NCBI GenBank assembly: GCA_017538105.1
Contig: JAFYJN010000045.1
Location: 33,039-97,038 of the forward strand
Reading direction: 5' to 3'
Source of the DNA: Prevotella sp.
Lineage (GTDB): Bacteria; Bacteroidota; Bacteroidia; Bacteroidales; Bacteroidaceae
DNA length: 64,000 nucleotides
Position 1 is the stretch's first letter. Each line of letters begins with the position of its first letter. Positions 48,416 through 58,287 of the stretch are shown here, piece by piece. The notes beneath the pieces are model-generated. The model worked only from the letters and a program-made list of their open reading frames with translations. It did not search any database and was not told the DNA's origin. The position numbers and the translations under genes were made by a program.

Positions 48416-50422
48416 TCACTTTATTGGCAGGTTGGTCTTTCGCTCACGCTCCTTGATAACCCCGTGTCGATAAGCATACAGCAAATCTTGAAGGTCACTG
48501 ATCTGTTGCCTTATCTCAACGCCTTTGTCGGTGTCGGCCACCAACATACGGTGTTGAGACATCTCGATAATCTGTGTCGTGCTCTTGATGTCGGTACCGC
48601 GAATTACAGCGTCGCGGGAACTGGTGAACGGCTCATGCTGCACCAACTGGAAACCGCGACTGTGGTATACCAAGGTATAGCCAGCGATGCCTGTTTCTTT
48701 ATGGTAAGCTTGAGAAAAACCACCGTCGATAACCATCAGTTTGCCTTCGGCCTTGATGGGGTTCTCGCCCGTCTTCACATGCACGGGTACATGACCATTG
48801 ATAATATGACGGTTGGCACCTTCAACACCGAAGGAGTCAAGAATGCGGTCGCAGATAACCTCATTGTCGCGTAAACGGTAATAATGACCTTTTTCTTCCT
48901 TGTGTGTTTCCTTTTCTCTCAGGAAATAACGCTCGAAAGTAGCCATCTTCGACTTGTCGAACAAGGGGGAGTCCTTGCCACACCAAAGGTAGAGGAAGTA
49001 GTCGACGGCATAAGCGCGTTCTTGGGGCTGGGTGTCTGATTGGTATGCACTGCGGATAAGCATACCCACACGATGTAACAGGTCTTTGCCACTATACTGC
49101 TTGTCTCCATATAGGCGTACCTCACGCAACGAACCGTCTTTGTTCAAAGGAACGGAAGCGTGGAAAAGAAGGTTATTGTTGTACACGGCGTACATGCAAC
49201 CGTGCTGTAAGAGCAGGCGGATATGGCGATGCAACTTCTCGCTCACACGGAAAGAATGGTGCAACTTGCTCATGAGTGTTTTCTCATCCTCGGTCAGCTC
49301 TTCGGGGTGGGCTGGGTCGATGGTGGGGAAATGACAACTGGTCATGTCGTAGGTCTTGCCGCCAAGAGCGATGGTGCCATGGACATAATCTATCGAGGTT
49401 AACAGACGACGGTCTTGCATATACCATTCGGGATGCTTGGCAAATATACCTGACTCAATCTTGAACTGTAACACGCTGATGGCTTTGTGCATCTGGGCGG
49501 TTAACTGACGGGTCTTCGCGTCCATGCCTTCTTCTCCCAACTCTTTGGGCTGGAATTCGGTGCAGGGGTCGTCGCTGTAGGTGTCCATGGCGAAGGTGGC
49601 CAAAGGCATGAGGTTGATGCCATAGCCTTCTTCCAACGTTTCCATATTGGCATAACGAAGACAAAGACGGATGACGTTGCAGATGCATGCGTCGTTGCCA
49701 GCAGTGGCTCCCATCCATAGAATGTCGTGGTTGCCCCACTGAATGTCCCAACTGTGGTATTTCTCCAACGTGTCGAGAATGAGGTGGGCTCCTGGGCCAC
49801 GGTCGAATATGTCGCCTAAGATATGAAGCTGGTCGATGGCGAGACGATGGATGACGTTGCAGATGGCGATGATGAAATCATCAGCGCGACCTGTCGAGAT
49901 GATGGTGTCGGTAATGGCGTTCACATATGCGGTCTTGTCAGCGTCGTCTGTGCGCTCGTGCAACAATTCCTGAATGATGTAGCTGAAGTCGGCGGGTAAT
50001 GACTTCCTCACCTTTGAACGGGTGTATTTGCTCGACACGTCACGGCAGATGCGCACCAATTGGTGGATGGTGATATGATACCAGTCATCGAGTTCGGGCT
50101 CGCTCGACTTCACCAACTCCAACTTCTTTTCGGGATAATATATCAAGGTGCACAATTCACGCTTCTCCGATTCGCGCATTTCATTGCCAAACAACTCATG
50201 TACCTTGCGCTTGATATTGCCGGAGGCATTGCGCAGCACATGCTGGAAGGCTTCGTATTCGCCGTGGAGGTCGGCCAAGAAATGCTCTGTGCCTTTCGGT
50301 AGGTTCAGAATGGCTTGTAGATTGATGATTTCTGTGCTGGCTTCAGCCACGGTTGGAAAGGTGTGCGATAATAATTCAAGATATCGCAAGTCGACTTGAG
50401 TTTCATGAATGGTTTTAGTCAT
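48416..50422 (-). CDS. fbp: Fructose-1,6-bisphosphatase class III
   Basis: The 668-residue protein is a class III fructose bisphosphatase, the large gluconeogenic enzyme found in Firmicutes and Bacteroidetes. It contains a metallophosphatase core: FLADLHGEYEAFQHVLRNAS, LHILGDIFDRGPGAHLILD, WDIQWGNHDILWMGA and HIINGHVPVHVKTGENP. Length is right. It converts fructose-1,6-bisphosphate to fructose-6-phosphate. It follows the GT4-like gene by two bases, so it appears to be last in the lysA - GT2 - GT4-like - fbp unit. Confidence 0.95.
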   Translation of the reverse strand: MTKTIHETQVDLRYLELLSHTFPTVAEASTEIINLQAILNLPKGTEHFLADLHGEYEAFQHVLRNASGNIKRKVHELFGNEMRESEKRELCTLIYYPEKKLELVKSSEPELDDWYHITIHQLVRICRDVSSKYTRSKVRKSLPADFSYIIQELLHERTDDADKTAYVNAITDTIISTGRADDFIIAICNVIHRLAIDQLHILGDIFDRGPGAHLILDTLEKYHSWDIQWGNHDILWMGATAGNDACICNVIRLCLRYANMETLEEGYGINLMPLATFAMDTYSDDPCTEFQPKELGEEGMDAKTRQLTAQMHKAISVLQFKIESGIFAKHPEWYMQDRRLLTSIDYVHGTIALGGKTYDMTSCHFPTIDPAHPEELTEDEKTLMSKLHHSFRVSEKLHRHIRLLLQHGCMYAVYNNNLLFHASVPLNKDGSLREVRLYGDKQYSGKDLLHRVGMLIRSAYQSDTQPQERAYAVDYFLYLWCGKDSPLFDKSKMATFERYFLREKETHKEEKGHYYRLRDNEVICDRILDSFGVEGANRHIINGHVPVHVKTGENPIKAEGKLMVIDGGFSQAYHKETGIAGYTLVYHSRGFQLVQHEPFTSSRDAVIRGTDIKSTTQIIEMSQHRMLVADTDKGVEIRQQISDLQDLLYAYRHGVIKERERKTNLPIK

Positions 50423-50424
50423 GG

Positions 50425-51648
50425 TTAGATAAGGGTGATTAAAGTTTTTCGAATCTTTTCTGTTCCTGTGTCATCGAGGGGCTCAACGAGCATATAGCCT
50501 TCTTCCAAATATAACACTTCATGTAATATTTGCATCATGCGTCCTGTGAAACGGTGAATATGCATCTCATCGAGAAAATCGGCAAGACGGTCCTCGTCGA
50601 TGTCGCAGTCGCGTACCAATCTGTAAAAATCGCATAGATGGCGTAACGACAGGGATTTCTTCTTGTAAAGATGGCGTAGGTTGAGCAGCATGATGCACAT
50701 ACGACGCATGTCGTGTTCTGACGTCTTGATTTTGTTGTCCAAGATGGCCACCAAACGCTTACTGCGCTCCAGCATTTCGCTGTCGCTTAGAGTGTCTCCG
50801 TTTTTTCCCTCTTTCCATGGATAGCGTTCCTGTGGCTCAGTGACGGACGAGGTAAGTGTCAGCTGCATTCGCGTAATGGCATTTCGCAGGTCGTCATCAA
50901 CATGTTGGTCACGGGCATAGATAAAGAGACGACGCCAAATGGGAGGAGTGAGTTCTCTGAGGGTTAGTATAGACTGGGCACTGAGCATCTGATGACCGTC
51001 AACAGGGGTGTTGGCTACGCGTAGCAAAGCACACAGGCTCTCTTTCTCCAATTGGCCGAAAGTATCGTAAACATCGGTGTCGAATATCTTCTGATACCAC
51101 TTCAGATAGGCTTTGTCAAAGTCAATGGATACCGATGGGTCGTCTGTCGCACATACGATGTCGATGCGTTTGTTCCAGCCTAACTGTGATAACTGCTTGC
51201 TCTCAGACGAGTTGGAAGCGTCAATTCCACGCATGGAATGAACCATTCTGCGCTGATACAGAAAGATTCGCGGAATACGCTTTTTCAAAAAATCCTGGTC
51301 GAGCACTTTTTTGTCAAACATACCATGTGTGGAAAGAACAACAGGGAAACCACGTCGTCGACACCAGCAACTCACTCGATAGGAGGTGTAACTCCATGCG
51401 CCATGAATATGTACGATGTCGGGCATGTGGCGGTAGAGGTAGGTGAGGAATCGACGCTCAACACTGATCGTGAAACGGCCAGATTGGGGATTGAGGGTCA
51501 CCATGTCGTCGGCACGGCGTATAGGCATACCTTTAAAATAGACCAATAGCTGGTGTTCCAGTGAGGAACTGCTGGATAACTTTTTCCGCAACTCTTCTAA
51601 AATAGGGGCGGTGGCAGGGGTGACGGTCAGGTAATGCAGTATTTTCAT
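50425..51648 (-). CDS. GT4-like N-terminal domain protein with unknown C-terminal domain
   Basis: The 407-residue protein starts like a GT-B glycosyltransferase (MKILHYLTVTPATAPILEEL, MPDIVHIHGAWSYTSYRVS, FPVVLSTHGMFDKKVL, GIDASNSSESKQLSQLG, RIDIVCATDD). The usual second Rossmann domain with its donor-binding E-x-x-x-x-x-x-E pattern is not seen after about residue 195; instead there is a helical region of about 200 residues (SILTLRELTPPIWRRLFIYA, MRRMCIMLLNLRHLYKKK). It may have lost transferase activity or use a partner. The start at 51648 leaves ten bases to the GT2 stop upstream. Confidence 0.82.
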   Translation of the reverse strand: MKILHYLTVTPATAPILEELRKKLSSSSSLEHQLLVYFKGMPIRRADDMVTLNPQSGRFTISVERRFLTYLYRHMPDIVHIHGAWSYTSYRVSCWCRRRGFPVVLSTHGMFDKKVLDQDFLKKRIPRIFLYQRRMVHSMRGIDASNSSESKQLSQLGWNKRIDIVCATDDPSVSIDFDKAYLKWYQKIFDTDVYDTFGQLEKESLCALLRVANTPVDGHQMLSAQSILTLRELTPPIWRRLFIYARDQHVDDDLRNAITRMQLTLTSSVTEPQERYPWKEGKNGDTLSDSEMLERSKRLVAILDNKIKTSEHDMRRMCIMLLNLRHLYKKKSLSLRHLCDFYRLVRDCDIDEDRLADFLDEMHIHRFTGRMMQILHEVLYLEEGYMLVEPLDDTGTEKIRKTLITLI

Positions 51649-51658
51649 GGATGATGTG

Positions 51659-52810
51659 TCAAACTTTGTGGCTGATAAAAACAAACTTGTCGGCATATTC
51701 ATAGCGGATGCGGGTGCGCACGCTGTGCCATGCCATACTCCATTCATAGAACACACCCCTGAGCGGCTTCACGGGTATGGCATATTCTGAAAAGGCTGCC
51801 TTGTACTGACGGTAGCGAAGAAGGATGTTCAAAAAGAAACTGACAATGCTTATGCCTATCACCACATAATCCAAGGTGACTATGCCATAGGCCAACGCAG
51901 CCACCAAAAGAAACAGGAAACCGTGCAGTAGGGTATGGTCGGTATTGTAGAGCAAGCGGTGGCGATGGCTGCGCAAAAGGTGTTCGCGTATCTCTTGGTA
52001 AAAAACATGGATATTTTCCCATCCTTTTTCACTGGGAGAGTCCTCTTCCATCCACGATTCTTGCGGAAGGCTGATTCCTGTGTTGCCACGATGGGCATAT
52101 TTGTTCACCAAAAAGTCGTATTCGCCGATAGTATATTTCAGATTGCCTTGATAGCCCTGGCCCGACATGAACATTGACTTGCGGAACAATAGTTGTGGAC
52201 AGTTGGTTCTATAGGCGGTGCCATGTTGGCTCTCGTGAAAGAGATACATTGTGGTGTAGAAACGCTCGAAATGGTAGAACGATGGCGCTTCCTTGCCGTA
52301 ACGCACATAACCTAATATCTGGCCGTATTCTGGGGCACACTGCATGGCGAGGGTGTATAACCATCGCTGATTCAAGGGCTTGCACGATGAGTCGCAGAGC
52401 ACAATCCAGTCTGTATCGGCGGCTTTCACGCCCAATGTGATGGCTAGCTTGCGCTGGCTCATATAACGTGTGGTGTCGGGGATGAACGTGGTGCGAAGGT
52501 TGGCATGGCCACGGTAACGCTTCAGTACATCATCGATGCCGGAATCGCCTAACGACGACACGACGATGATGTCGTAGCCTGGGGGATAATCTTGGGTGAG
52601 AAACAGGGGGAGGTGCTCGTCAAGCTGGCGATAATCGCCCTGAGGCGTGAGCACGATGGTTAGTCTCGGCAACAACGACTCGTCGACGTCAGTCGGCACC
52701 ATGTCGTCACTTAGTGACGGACGACGGTGTATGGCACTGAACAACGGGGTGGTCAGCGACAACAGCAGTAGCACCGAACAGATGATAAGGGTCGTTGTCG
52801 TAATGGTCAT
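51659..52810 (-). CDS. Membrane-anchored family 2 glycosyltransferase
   Basis: The 383-residue protein has an N-terminal membrane helix (LIICSVLLLLSLTTPLF), a GT2 domain at about 45-250 (LPRLTIVLTPQGDYRQLDEHL, GYDIIVVSSLGDSGIDDVL, WIVLCDSSCKPLNQRWLYTL with DSS in place of DxD, ENIHVFYQEIREHLLRSHRH) and two more helices near 285-325. Such enzymes extend surface or capsule glycans. Substrate unknown. Its start overlaps the lysA stop by one base. Confidence 0.88.
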   Translation of the reverse strand: MTITTTTLIICSVLLLLSLTTPLFSAIHRRPSLSDDMVPTDVDESLLPRLTIVLTPQGDYRQLDEHLPLFLTQDYPPGYDIIVVSSLGDSGIDDVLKRYRGHANLRTTFIPDTTRYMSQRKLAITLGVKAADTDWIVLCDSSCKPLNQRWLYTLAMQCAPEYGQILGYVRYGKEAPSFYHFERFYTTMYLFHESQHGTAYRTNCPQLLFRKSMFMSGQGYQGNLKYTIGEYDFLVNKYAHRGNTGISLPQESWMEEDSPSEKGWENIHVFYQEIREHLLRSHRHRLLYNTDHTLLHGFLFLLVAALAYGIVTLDYVVIGISIVSFFLNILLRYRQYKAAFSEYAIPVKPLRGVFYEWSMAWHSVRTRIRYEYADKFVFISHKV

Positions 52811-53967
52811 TAGAAATCCTCCTTGATATATCCGAGGGGTAGGGGACGGCAGTTGTAAACTGAAGCCATTATCTCACCATAGGCGCCAGCGCTGCGGATG
52901 GCGATGAAATCGCCGCGATGGGTCGCGTTCAAATCCACGGATTTGCCAAAAACATCGCTTGACTCGCAGATGGGACCGACGACGTCGTAGGTTTGCTTGG
53001 ATTCTTCACTGCTCAAGTTCTCTATCTTGTGGTATGCTTGGTAAAGGGCTGGGCGTATGAGGTCGCTCATGCCAGCATCGACAATGGCAAACTGTTTCAC
53101 CGCTCCTTCTTTGACGTACAGACAGCGTGTGATCAGACTGCCACACTGGGCCACTACAGCTCGTCCAAGTTCAAAATGTAATTGTTGTCCGGGACGCAAG
53201 TGCAGATGACGGGCAAAGGTGTCGAAGTACGACTTGAAATCTGGTAAAGGAACGCGGTTGGGATGCTCGTAGTCTACGCCCAAACCACCCCCAACATTGA
53301 CATGCTCCACTTTTATGCGCGAATGGTCCAACTGACGCTGCAAATCGTTGATGCGGTTGCAGAGGGCAGCAAAATCACCCATGTTCAATATCTGTGAACC
53401 GATGTGGAAATGGATTCCCATAAAGTGGACATTCGACATGTGCAGGGCGTGCTCTATCGTCGATATCATATCACGCATGGCAATACCGAACTTGTTCTCT
53501 GCTAGCCCCGTAGTGATATTGCTATGAGTGTGGGCCCCTACATCTGGGTTGATGCGGAATGCAACGGGAGCAATTTTACCCAACAAACGGGCACGATCGT
53601 TGATGACTTCCAACTCGGGGATGCTTTCTACGTTGAAGCAAAATATACCCTTCTCCAAGCCCAGATCTATCTCCCAATCACTCTTCCCCACACCAGCGTA
53701 AACAATCTTATGGGGAGAAAAACCGGATCGCAACGAAGCGCGAATCTCGCCGCCACTGACACAGTCGGCTCCAAGACCAGCCTGGCAAATGACATTCAAC
53801 ACCTTGGCGTTGGCATTGGCTTTCACGGCATAATGTACCACATAGCCTTCATGGCGACCAGCCTCGGTATTGATGGCACGAAGCGTATCGCGCAACAAGT
53901 CGGTGTCATAATAGTAAAAGGGTGTTTCCATGGCCGAAAAACGGTCAAGGGGAAATTTACCTTTCAT
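52810..53967 (-). CDS. lysA: Diaminopimelate decarboxylase
   Basis: The 385-residue protein is LysA, a PLP enzyme of fold III that makes lysine from meso-diaminopimelate. It shows HYAVKANANAKVLNVI (PLP lysine), GADCVSGGEIRASLRSGF, FRINPDVGAHTHSNITTG, KFGIAM, HFHIGSQI, VNVGGGLGVDYEHP and GPICESSDVFGKSVDL. It is followed with one-base overlap by a glycosyltransferase, an odd partner for a lysine gene. It lies 59 bases after lysC. Confidence 0.96.
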   Translation of the reverse strand: MKGKFPLDRFSAMETPFYYYDTDLLRDTLRAINTEAGRHEGYVVHYAVKANANAKVLNVICQAGLGADCVSGGEIRASLRSGFSPHKIVYAGVGKSDWEIDLGLEKGIFCFNVESIPELEVINDRARLLGKIAPVAFRINPDVGAHTHSNITTGLAENKFGIAMRDMISTIEHALHMSNVHFMGIHFHIGSQILNMGDFAALCNRINDLQRQLDHSRIKVEHVNVGGGLGVDYEHPNRVPLPDFKSYFDTFARHLHLRPGQQLHFELGRAVVAQCGSLITRCLYVKEGAVKQFAIVDAGMSDLIRPALYQAYHKIENLSSEESKQTYDVVGPICESSDVFGKSVDLNATHRGDFIAIRSAGAYGEIMASVYNCRPLPLGYIKEDF

Positions 53968-54026
53968 CTTACATGTATTTTAAATAGATTTGTTCAAATT
54001 CCTTCTATATACCAAAAGGGCAATTT

Positions 54027-55349
54027 TCACTCTTTTTTAAACAACTTGTCGCTAAGGTTCTGCATCGCACGCTTCTTGTCTATCTCTTTGATAAGGAAAG
54101 ATATGTTATAGTTGGAACCGCCATAGGAAATCATGCGCACAGGGATGTCTTTCATCGCTTCAGTGGCAAGGGTCTCAAAGCCTAAGTTACTCCAATCCAA
54201 ATCGCCCACCACGCAGATGATGCACATGTCGGTGTCGACAGTCACCGTGCCGTATTTCTTCAATTCATTGACAATGTCAGTGAGATGAGCTCCATTGTCG
54301 ATACTCACCGACACACCCACTTCCGATGTGCATACCATGTCGATGGGGGTCTGAAAACTCTCGAAAATCTCGAATACCTTGCGAAGGAAACCAGTGGCAA
54401 GCAACATTCGCGAACTCTTGATCTTTACAGCAATGATATTGTCTTTGGCTGCGACAGCCTTGATATGGCCGCGCATCACTACATTGTCAATCGTGGTGCC
54501 TTCGGCATCGGGTTCCATGGTGTTCAACAACCTGACGGGTATGCCTGCATATTTGGCGGGCTGAATACATGTGGGGTGGAGAATCTTGGCTCCGAAATAG
54601 GCAAGCTCGGCAGCTTCCTCGAAATTCAATTGGTGAACAGCCTCGGTGTGATCTACAACACGGGGGTCATTGTTGTGCATGCCATCGATATCGGTCCAAA
54701 TTTGTATTTCCTCCGCCTCTAGGGCTGCGCCAACCAACGACGCGGTATAGTCGCTACCGCCACGCAAAAGGTTGTCTACCTCACCGTATGCATTACGGCA
54801 GATAAAACCTTGGGTGATATACACTTGGTGGCCGGCATTACTTTCCATCTGAAACTGTAGCTTCTCCTTGATGTACTGGGGGTCGGGCTCGCCGTTCTTA
54901 TCGGTGCGCATGAAATCCAAAGCATTGAGCAAAACGGCATCAAAACCTTGCTCTTGTAAGTAGTTCACCATCATATTCGTGCTGATCACCTCACCTTGGG
55001 CCACGATGCTCTTTTCCTCGAAACTGGTGAAGAGGTCTTTTGTGAACGAGCGAAGATAGTCGAACTCCTCGGTGAGGAATTTCAATGTCTTCTCGCGCCA
55101 TTCTGCGGTGGAGTAAAGCTCTTCTACATGCTGGCGGTATTTTTTCTCCAAAGTGTTGATTACATCGTTGGCTCCTTCGGGATTCTTCTTGTAGAGGTAG
55201 TCGGAGATGTCGATGAGGGTGTTGGTGGTTCCCGACATGGCAGAAAGCACCACGAAGGTGGGTTCGCCCGATCGTGTGGTCAACGTGGCTACATGCTTCA
55301 TCCGCTCCGGGCTGCCAACGGATGTGCCACCAAATTTCATTACTATCAT
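54027..55349 (-). CDS. lysC: Aspartate kinase
   Basis: The 440-residue protein is a monofunctional aspartokinase, the first step of the lysine/diaminopimelate and threonine pathway. It has MKFGGTSVGSPERMKHV, VVLSAMSGTTNTLID, GEVISTNMMVNYLQEQGF, GFICRNAYGEVDNLLRGGSDYTASL and TDIDGMHNNDPRVV, plus two ACT domains at about 300-440 that suggest lysine feedback. Directly upstream of lysA. Confidence 0.96.
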   Translation of the reverse strand: MIVMKFGGTSVGSPERMKHVATLTTRSGEPTFVVLSAMSGTTNTLIDISDYLYKKNPEGANDVINTLEKKYRQHVEELYSTAEWREKTLKFLTEEFDYLRSFTKDLFTSFEEKSIVAQGEVISTNMMVNYLQEQGFDAVLLNALDFMRTDKNGEPDPQYIKEKLQFQMESNAGHQVYITQGFICRNAYGEVDNLLRGGSDYTASLVGAALEAEEIQIWTDIDGMHNNDPRVVDHTEAVHQLNFEEAAELAYFGAKILHPTCIQPAKYAGIPVRLLNTMEPDAEGTTIDNVVMRGHIKAVAAKDNIIAVKIKSSRMLLATGFLRKVFEIFESFQTPIDMVCTSEVGVSVSIDNGAHLTDIVNELKKYGTVTVDTDMCIICVVGDLDWSNLGFETLATEAMKDIPVRMISYGGSNYNISFLIKEIDKKRAMQNLSDKLFKKE

Positions 55350-55392
55350 AGTCCTTTTCTTTTATTCTTCAATTTTCAATTTTCAATATACA

Positions 55393-56100
55393 TCAACCCT
55401 CACTGTCTTCGGTCAGGTCCATTTGGTTATATTCCTTTGTTACGTCGGTCATCTTTGTGTCTTTGCAACGATAAACCGTGCCAGGGAACTCATCCAAAAG
55501 GGGAATGTTGTGGGTGGTCATGACGATGGCGGTGCCTTTCTCCTGAATGTCTTTCAGTATGCCTACAATATGGCGGGCGGTCTCGGGGTCGAGGTTGCCC
55601 GTGGGTTCGTCGGCGATGATTATCTTCGGGTTGTTCAGAAGGGCACGAGCGATGGCGATGCGTTGTTGTTCACCGCCCGATAACTCATGGGGCATGCTCT
55701 CGCGTTTGTCTTTCATTCCAACCAACTCAAGCACTTCGTCGATGCGGGAGTCGCGCTCCTCGCGGTCGTCCCAGCCTGTGGCTCGCAAAACAAAGCGCAT
55801 GTTATGATACACATTGCGGTCGTGAAGCAGCTGGAAATCCTGGAAGATGATACCCATCTCCTTGCGTAGAGCGGGTATGTCGCGGCGGCGGATGTTGCAG
55901 ACATCGCGACCCAATACTTCGGACTTCTCGGCCGACTCGATATCTAACTCACAATAGAGGGTCTTCAATAGTGAACTCTTGCCGGAACCGACCTTACCGA
56001 TGATATACACAAACTCGCCTTCGTCTACCTGGAAATCGATGTCTTGCAAGACAAGGAAATCTTCCTGGTATATACTTACTTTTTGATAATCAATTAACAT
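55393..56100 (-). CDS. ftsE: FtsE-like ABC transporter ATP-binding protein
   Basis: The 235-residue protein is an ABC ATPase with Walker [17 protein letters not shown]-loop [18 protein letters not shown], signature [16 protein letters not shown], Walker [18 protein letters not shown] and switch His in VMTTHN. Length and the D-R-N-V-x-x-N wording fit FtsE, partner of FtsX at the division site. FtsX is not adjacent here, so the symbol is likely but not certain. A short acidic C-terminal tail is extra. Confidence 0.85.
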   Translation of the reverse strand: MLIDYQKVSIYQEDFLVLQDIDFQVDEGEFVYIIGKVGSGKSSLLKTLYCELDIESAEKSEVLGRDVCNIRRRDIPALRKEMGIIFQDFQLLHDRNVYHNMRFVLRATGWDDREERDSRIDEVLELVGMKDKRESMPHELSGGEQQRIAIARALLNNPKIIIADEPTGNLDPETARHIVGILKDIQEKGTAIVMTTHNIPLLDEFPGTVYRCKDTKMTDVTKEYNQMDLTEDSEG

Positions 56101-56135
56101 ATGGCTGATGGTTTAAGTACTATTTGATAGATAGA

Positions 56136-56750
56136 TTAGTGCTTGTGCCAGTTGGGGTCGTGACGAACGACCAACTCTTGGGCCAGGTCTTCTATGCGAA
56201 GTCCTTTGCTCGACAACAGTACAATGAGGTGGTACAAGAAATCGGAACCCTCGTACACCATGCGGTCTTCGGTGCCGTTGGTGGCTTCAATCACCAGTTC
56301 CAACGCTTCTTCACCCACTTTCTGGGCCATACGGTTTAAACCGTCTCGGAACAGACTGGTTGTATAACTGCCTTCGGGCATCTCTTCGCGACGCTTGTCA
56401 ATGAAATCTTGTAGCTCGGAGAGAAAGAGCAGGGGCGACTTATCGTTGCGCTCGCCCCAACAAGTGTCGGTGCCGAGGTGACAGGTGGGCCCGTCGGGAC
56501 GAGCTTTCACCAAAAGGGCATCGTGGTCGCAGTCTTCGGCGATGCTCACCAAGTGAAGGTAATTACCTGATGTCTCACCTTTGGTCCATAACTGCTGCCG
56601 ACTCCTGCTGTAGAAGGTTACAAGACCACTTTCAAGGGTCTTCTCCAGCGATGTCGCATTCATGTAGCCTAACATCAGCACATTCTTGGTGTCGGCATCT
56701 TGGACTATAGCGGGGACCAAACCGCCCATTTTCTCAAAATCTATGTTCAT
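56136..56750 (-). CDS. hisIE: Bifunctional phosphoribosyl-AMP cyclohydrolase / phosphoribosyl-ATP pyrophosphohydrolase
   Basis: The 204-residue protein joins HisI (about 1-110: GGLVPAIVQDADTKNVLMLGYMN, FYSRSRQQLWTKGETSGNYL, DGPTCHLGTDTCWG with zinc cysteines) and HisE (about 112-204: SELQDFIDKRREEMPEGSYT, KVGEEALELVIEATN, DLLYHLIVLL-type helix). These are steps two and three of histidine synthesis. An in-frame ATG eight codons earlier at 56774 is possible; 56750 gives the usual length. It is the last his gene of the unit. Confidence 0.95.
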   Translation of the reverse strand: MNIDFEKMGGLVPAIVQDADTKNVLMLGYMNATSLEKTLESGLVTFYSRSRQQLWTKGETSGNYLHLVSIAEDCDHDALLVKARPDGPTCHLGTDTCWGERNDKSPLLFLSELQDFIDKRREEMPEGSYTTSLFRDGLNRMAQKVGEEALELVIEATNGTEDRMVYEGSDFLYHLIVLLSSKGLRIEDLAQELVVRHDPNWHKH

Positions 56751-56815
56751 ATTTTTCAATAATTCAAAATTCATATTTCAAAATCGCAATGTCAGAAAAA
56801 CACCGTTCGTCACTT

Positions 56816-57574
56816 TTATATCCTTACCTCGATGCCTTCGTCACGCAAGTAGCGTTTCAGTTCCATGAGGTCAATCTCACCAAAATGAAAAACGCTGGCG
56901 GCCAAGGCCGCATCAGCCTTGCCTTTCACAAAGACATCGCGGAAATGCTGCATATTGCCAGCACCTCCACTGGCTATCACAGGGATGGGAAGCATGTCGC
57001 TTAGCATGGCCAAGGCGTCATTGGCATAACCCTGTTTCACCCCGTCGTGGTTCATGCTCGTGAACAGTATTTCACCGGCACCACGGTCAGCCACCTCTCG
57101 GGCCCAGTCGCTTAAAGTGCGTTCTACGCGTATACGACCACCGTTGACGTAGCAATGCCAACCATCGGCATCCTCGCGGGCATCGATGGCACAGACGCAC
57201 ACCTGCGACCCATAGCGAGCGGCGATTTCGTCGATGAGTTGAGGATGGCGAAGGGCAGCGCTGTTGACGCTTACCTTGTCAGCACCAGCATATAACAACC
57301 GATCGACATCGGACAACTCATTGATGCCGCCGCCGACAGTGAAAGGGATGTTCACTTCACGGGCAACACGGCTCACCAATTCGGTGAAAGTCTTACGCCC
57401 TTCATGCGACGCGGTGATGTCGAGATACACCAATTCGTCGGCTCCGCACTCGCTATACATCTTTCCCAGTTCCACCGGATCGCCGGCCTCGCGAAGTTGC
57501 ACAAAATTTGTGCCCTTCACTGTTGTGCCGTCTTTCACGTCGAGACAGGGTATAATTCTTTTTGCAAGTCCCAT
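56816..57574 (-). CDS. hisF: Imidazole glycerol phosphate synthase cyclase subunit HisF
   Basis: The 252-residue protein is the (beta/alpha)8 barrel that closes the imidazole ring with ammonia from HisH. It shows [76 protein letters not shown] and [15 protein letters not shown] at 57574 was chosen over the GTG at 57580 that overlaps hisA. Confidence 0.97.
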   Translation of the reverse strand: MGLAKRIIPCLDVKDGTTVKGTNFVQLREAGDPVELGKMYSECGADELVYLDITASHEGRKTFTELVSRVAREVNIPFTVGGGINELSDVDRLLYAGADKVSVNSAALRHPQLIDEIAARYGSQVCVCAIDAREDADGWHCYVNGGRIRVERTLSDWAREVADRGAGEILFTSMNHDGVKQGYANDALAMLSDMLPIPVIASGGAGNMQHFRDVFVKGKADAALAASVFHFGEIDLMELKRYLRDEGIEVRI

Positions 57575-57576
57575 GG

Positions 57577-58287
57577 TCACATCAGTTGGGTTAGGTCAAT
57601 CTTGCCTTCGTAATAGGCCTTGCCGAAAACGACGGAGGGCACTTCGGCGCGTTCCAAAGCCAATATGTCATCATTGCTCGACACCCCACCGCTGGCTATC
57701 AGGTGTATGGTGGGGTATTTTCGCAGGATGTCGCGGTAGAGCGGTATGGAGGGACCGTTAAGCATTCCATCCCGTGAGATATCGGTGCAGAGTACATGGC
57801 GAACACCCTCACTGATATACCGGCCCAAAAAAGGAATGAGGTCTTCACTGCTCGATTCCATCCATCCGTTGATGGATATTTTTCCATCACGTACATCGGC
57901 ACCGAGGATGATGCGGTCGGCACCGTAACGGTGGAGCCATCTAAGAAACAATTGGGGTGATTTCACGGCAATGGATCCAACGGTGACCATCGAGGCGCCT
58001 TGTTCAAAAGCTTGCTCGATGTCGGCATCAGTCTTGATGCCGCCTCCGAAATCCACCACTAATTGTGTGTTATCGGTGATGGCACGAAGCACACTGCCAT
58101 TCACAATGTGGTGCGACTTGGCTCCGTCAAGGTCTACTACGTGTAGGCGACGGATACCTTGACGTTCAAACTCTTGGGCTATAACTACGGGGTCGTCGTG
58201 GTAAACGGTCTTTTGGCTGTAGTCGCCGAGGGTTAGCCTCACGCACTTGCCGTCAATCAGGTCTATGGCGGGTATCAATTCTATCAT
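57577..58287 (-). CDS. hisA: Phosphoribosylformimino-5-aminoimidazole carboxamide ribotide isomerase HisA
   Basis: The 236-residue protein is HisA, the barrel isomerase before HisF/HisH. It shows [88 protein letters not shown] and [13 protein letters not shown]. Coupled to hisH by a four-base overlap. Confidence 0.97.
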   Translation of the reverse strand: MIELIPAIDLIDGKCVRLTLGDYSQKTVYHDDPVVIAQEFERQGIRRLHVVDLDGAKSHHIVNGSVLRAITDNTQLVVDFGGGIKTDADIEQAFEQGASMVTVGSIAVKSPQLFLRWLHRYGADRIILGADVRDGKISINGWMESSSEDLIPFLGRYISEGVRHVLCTDISRDGMLNGPSIPLYRDILRKYPTIHLIASGGVSSNDDILALERAEVPSVVFGKAYYEGKIDLTQLM

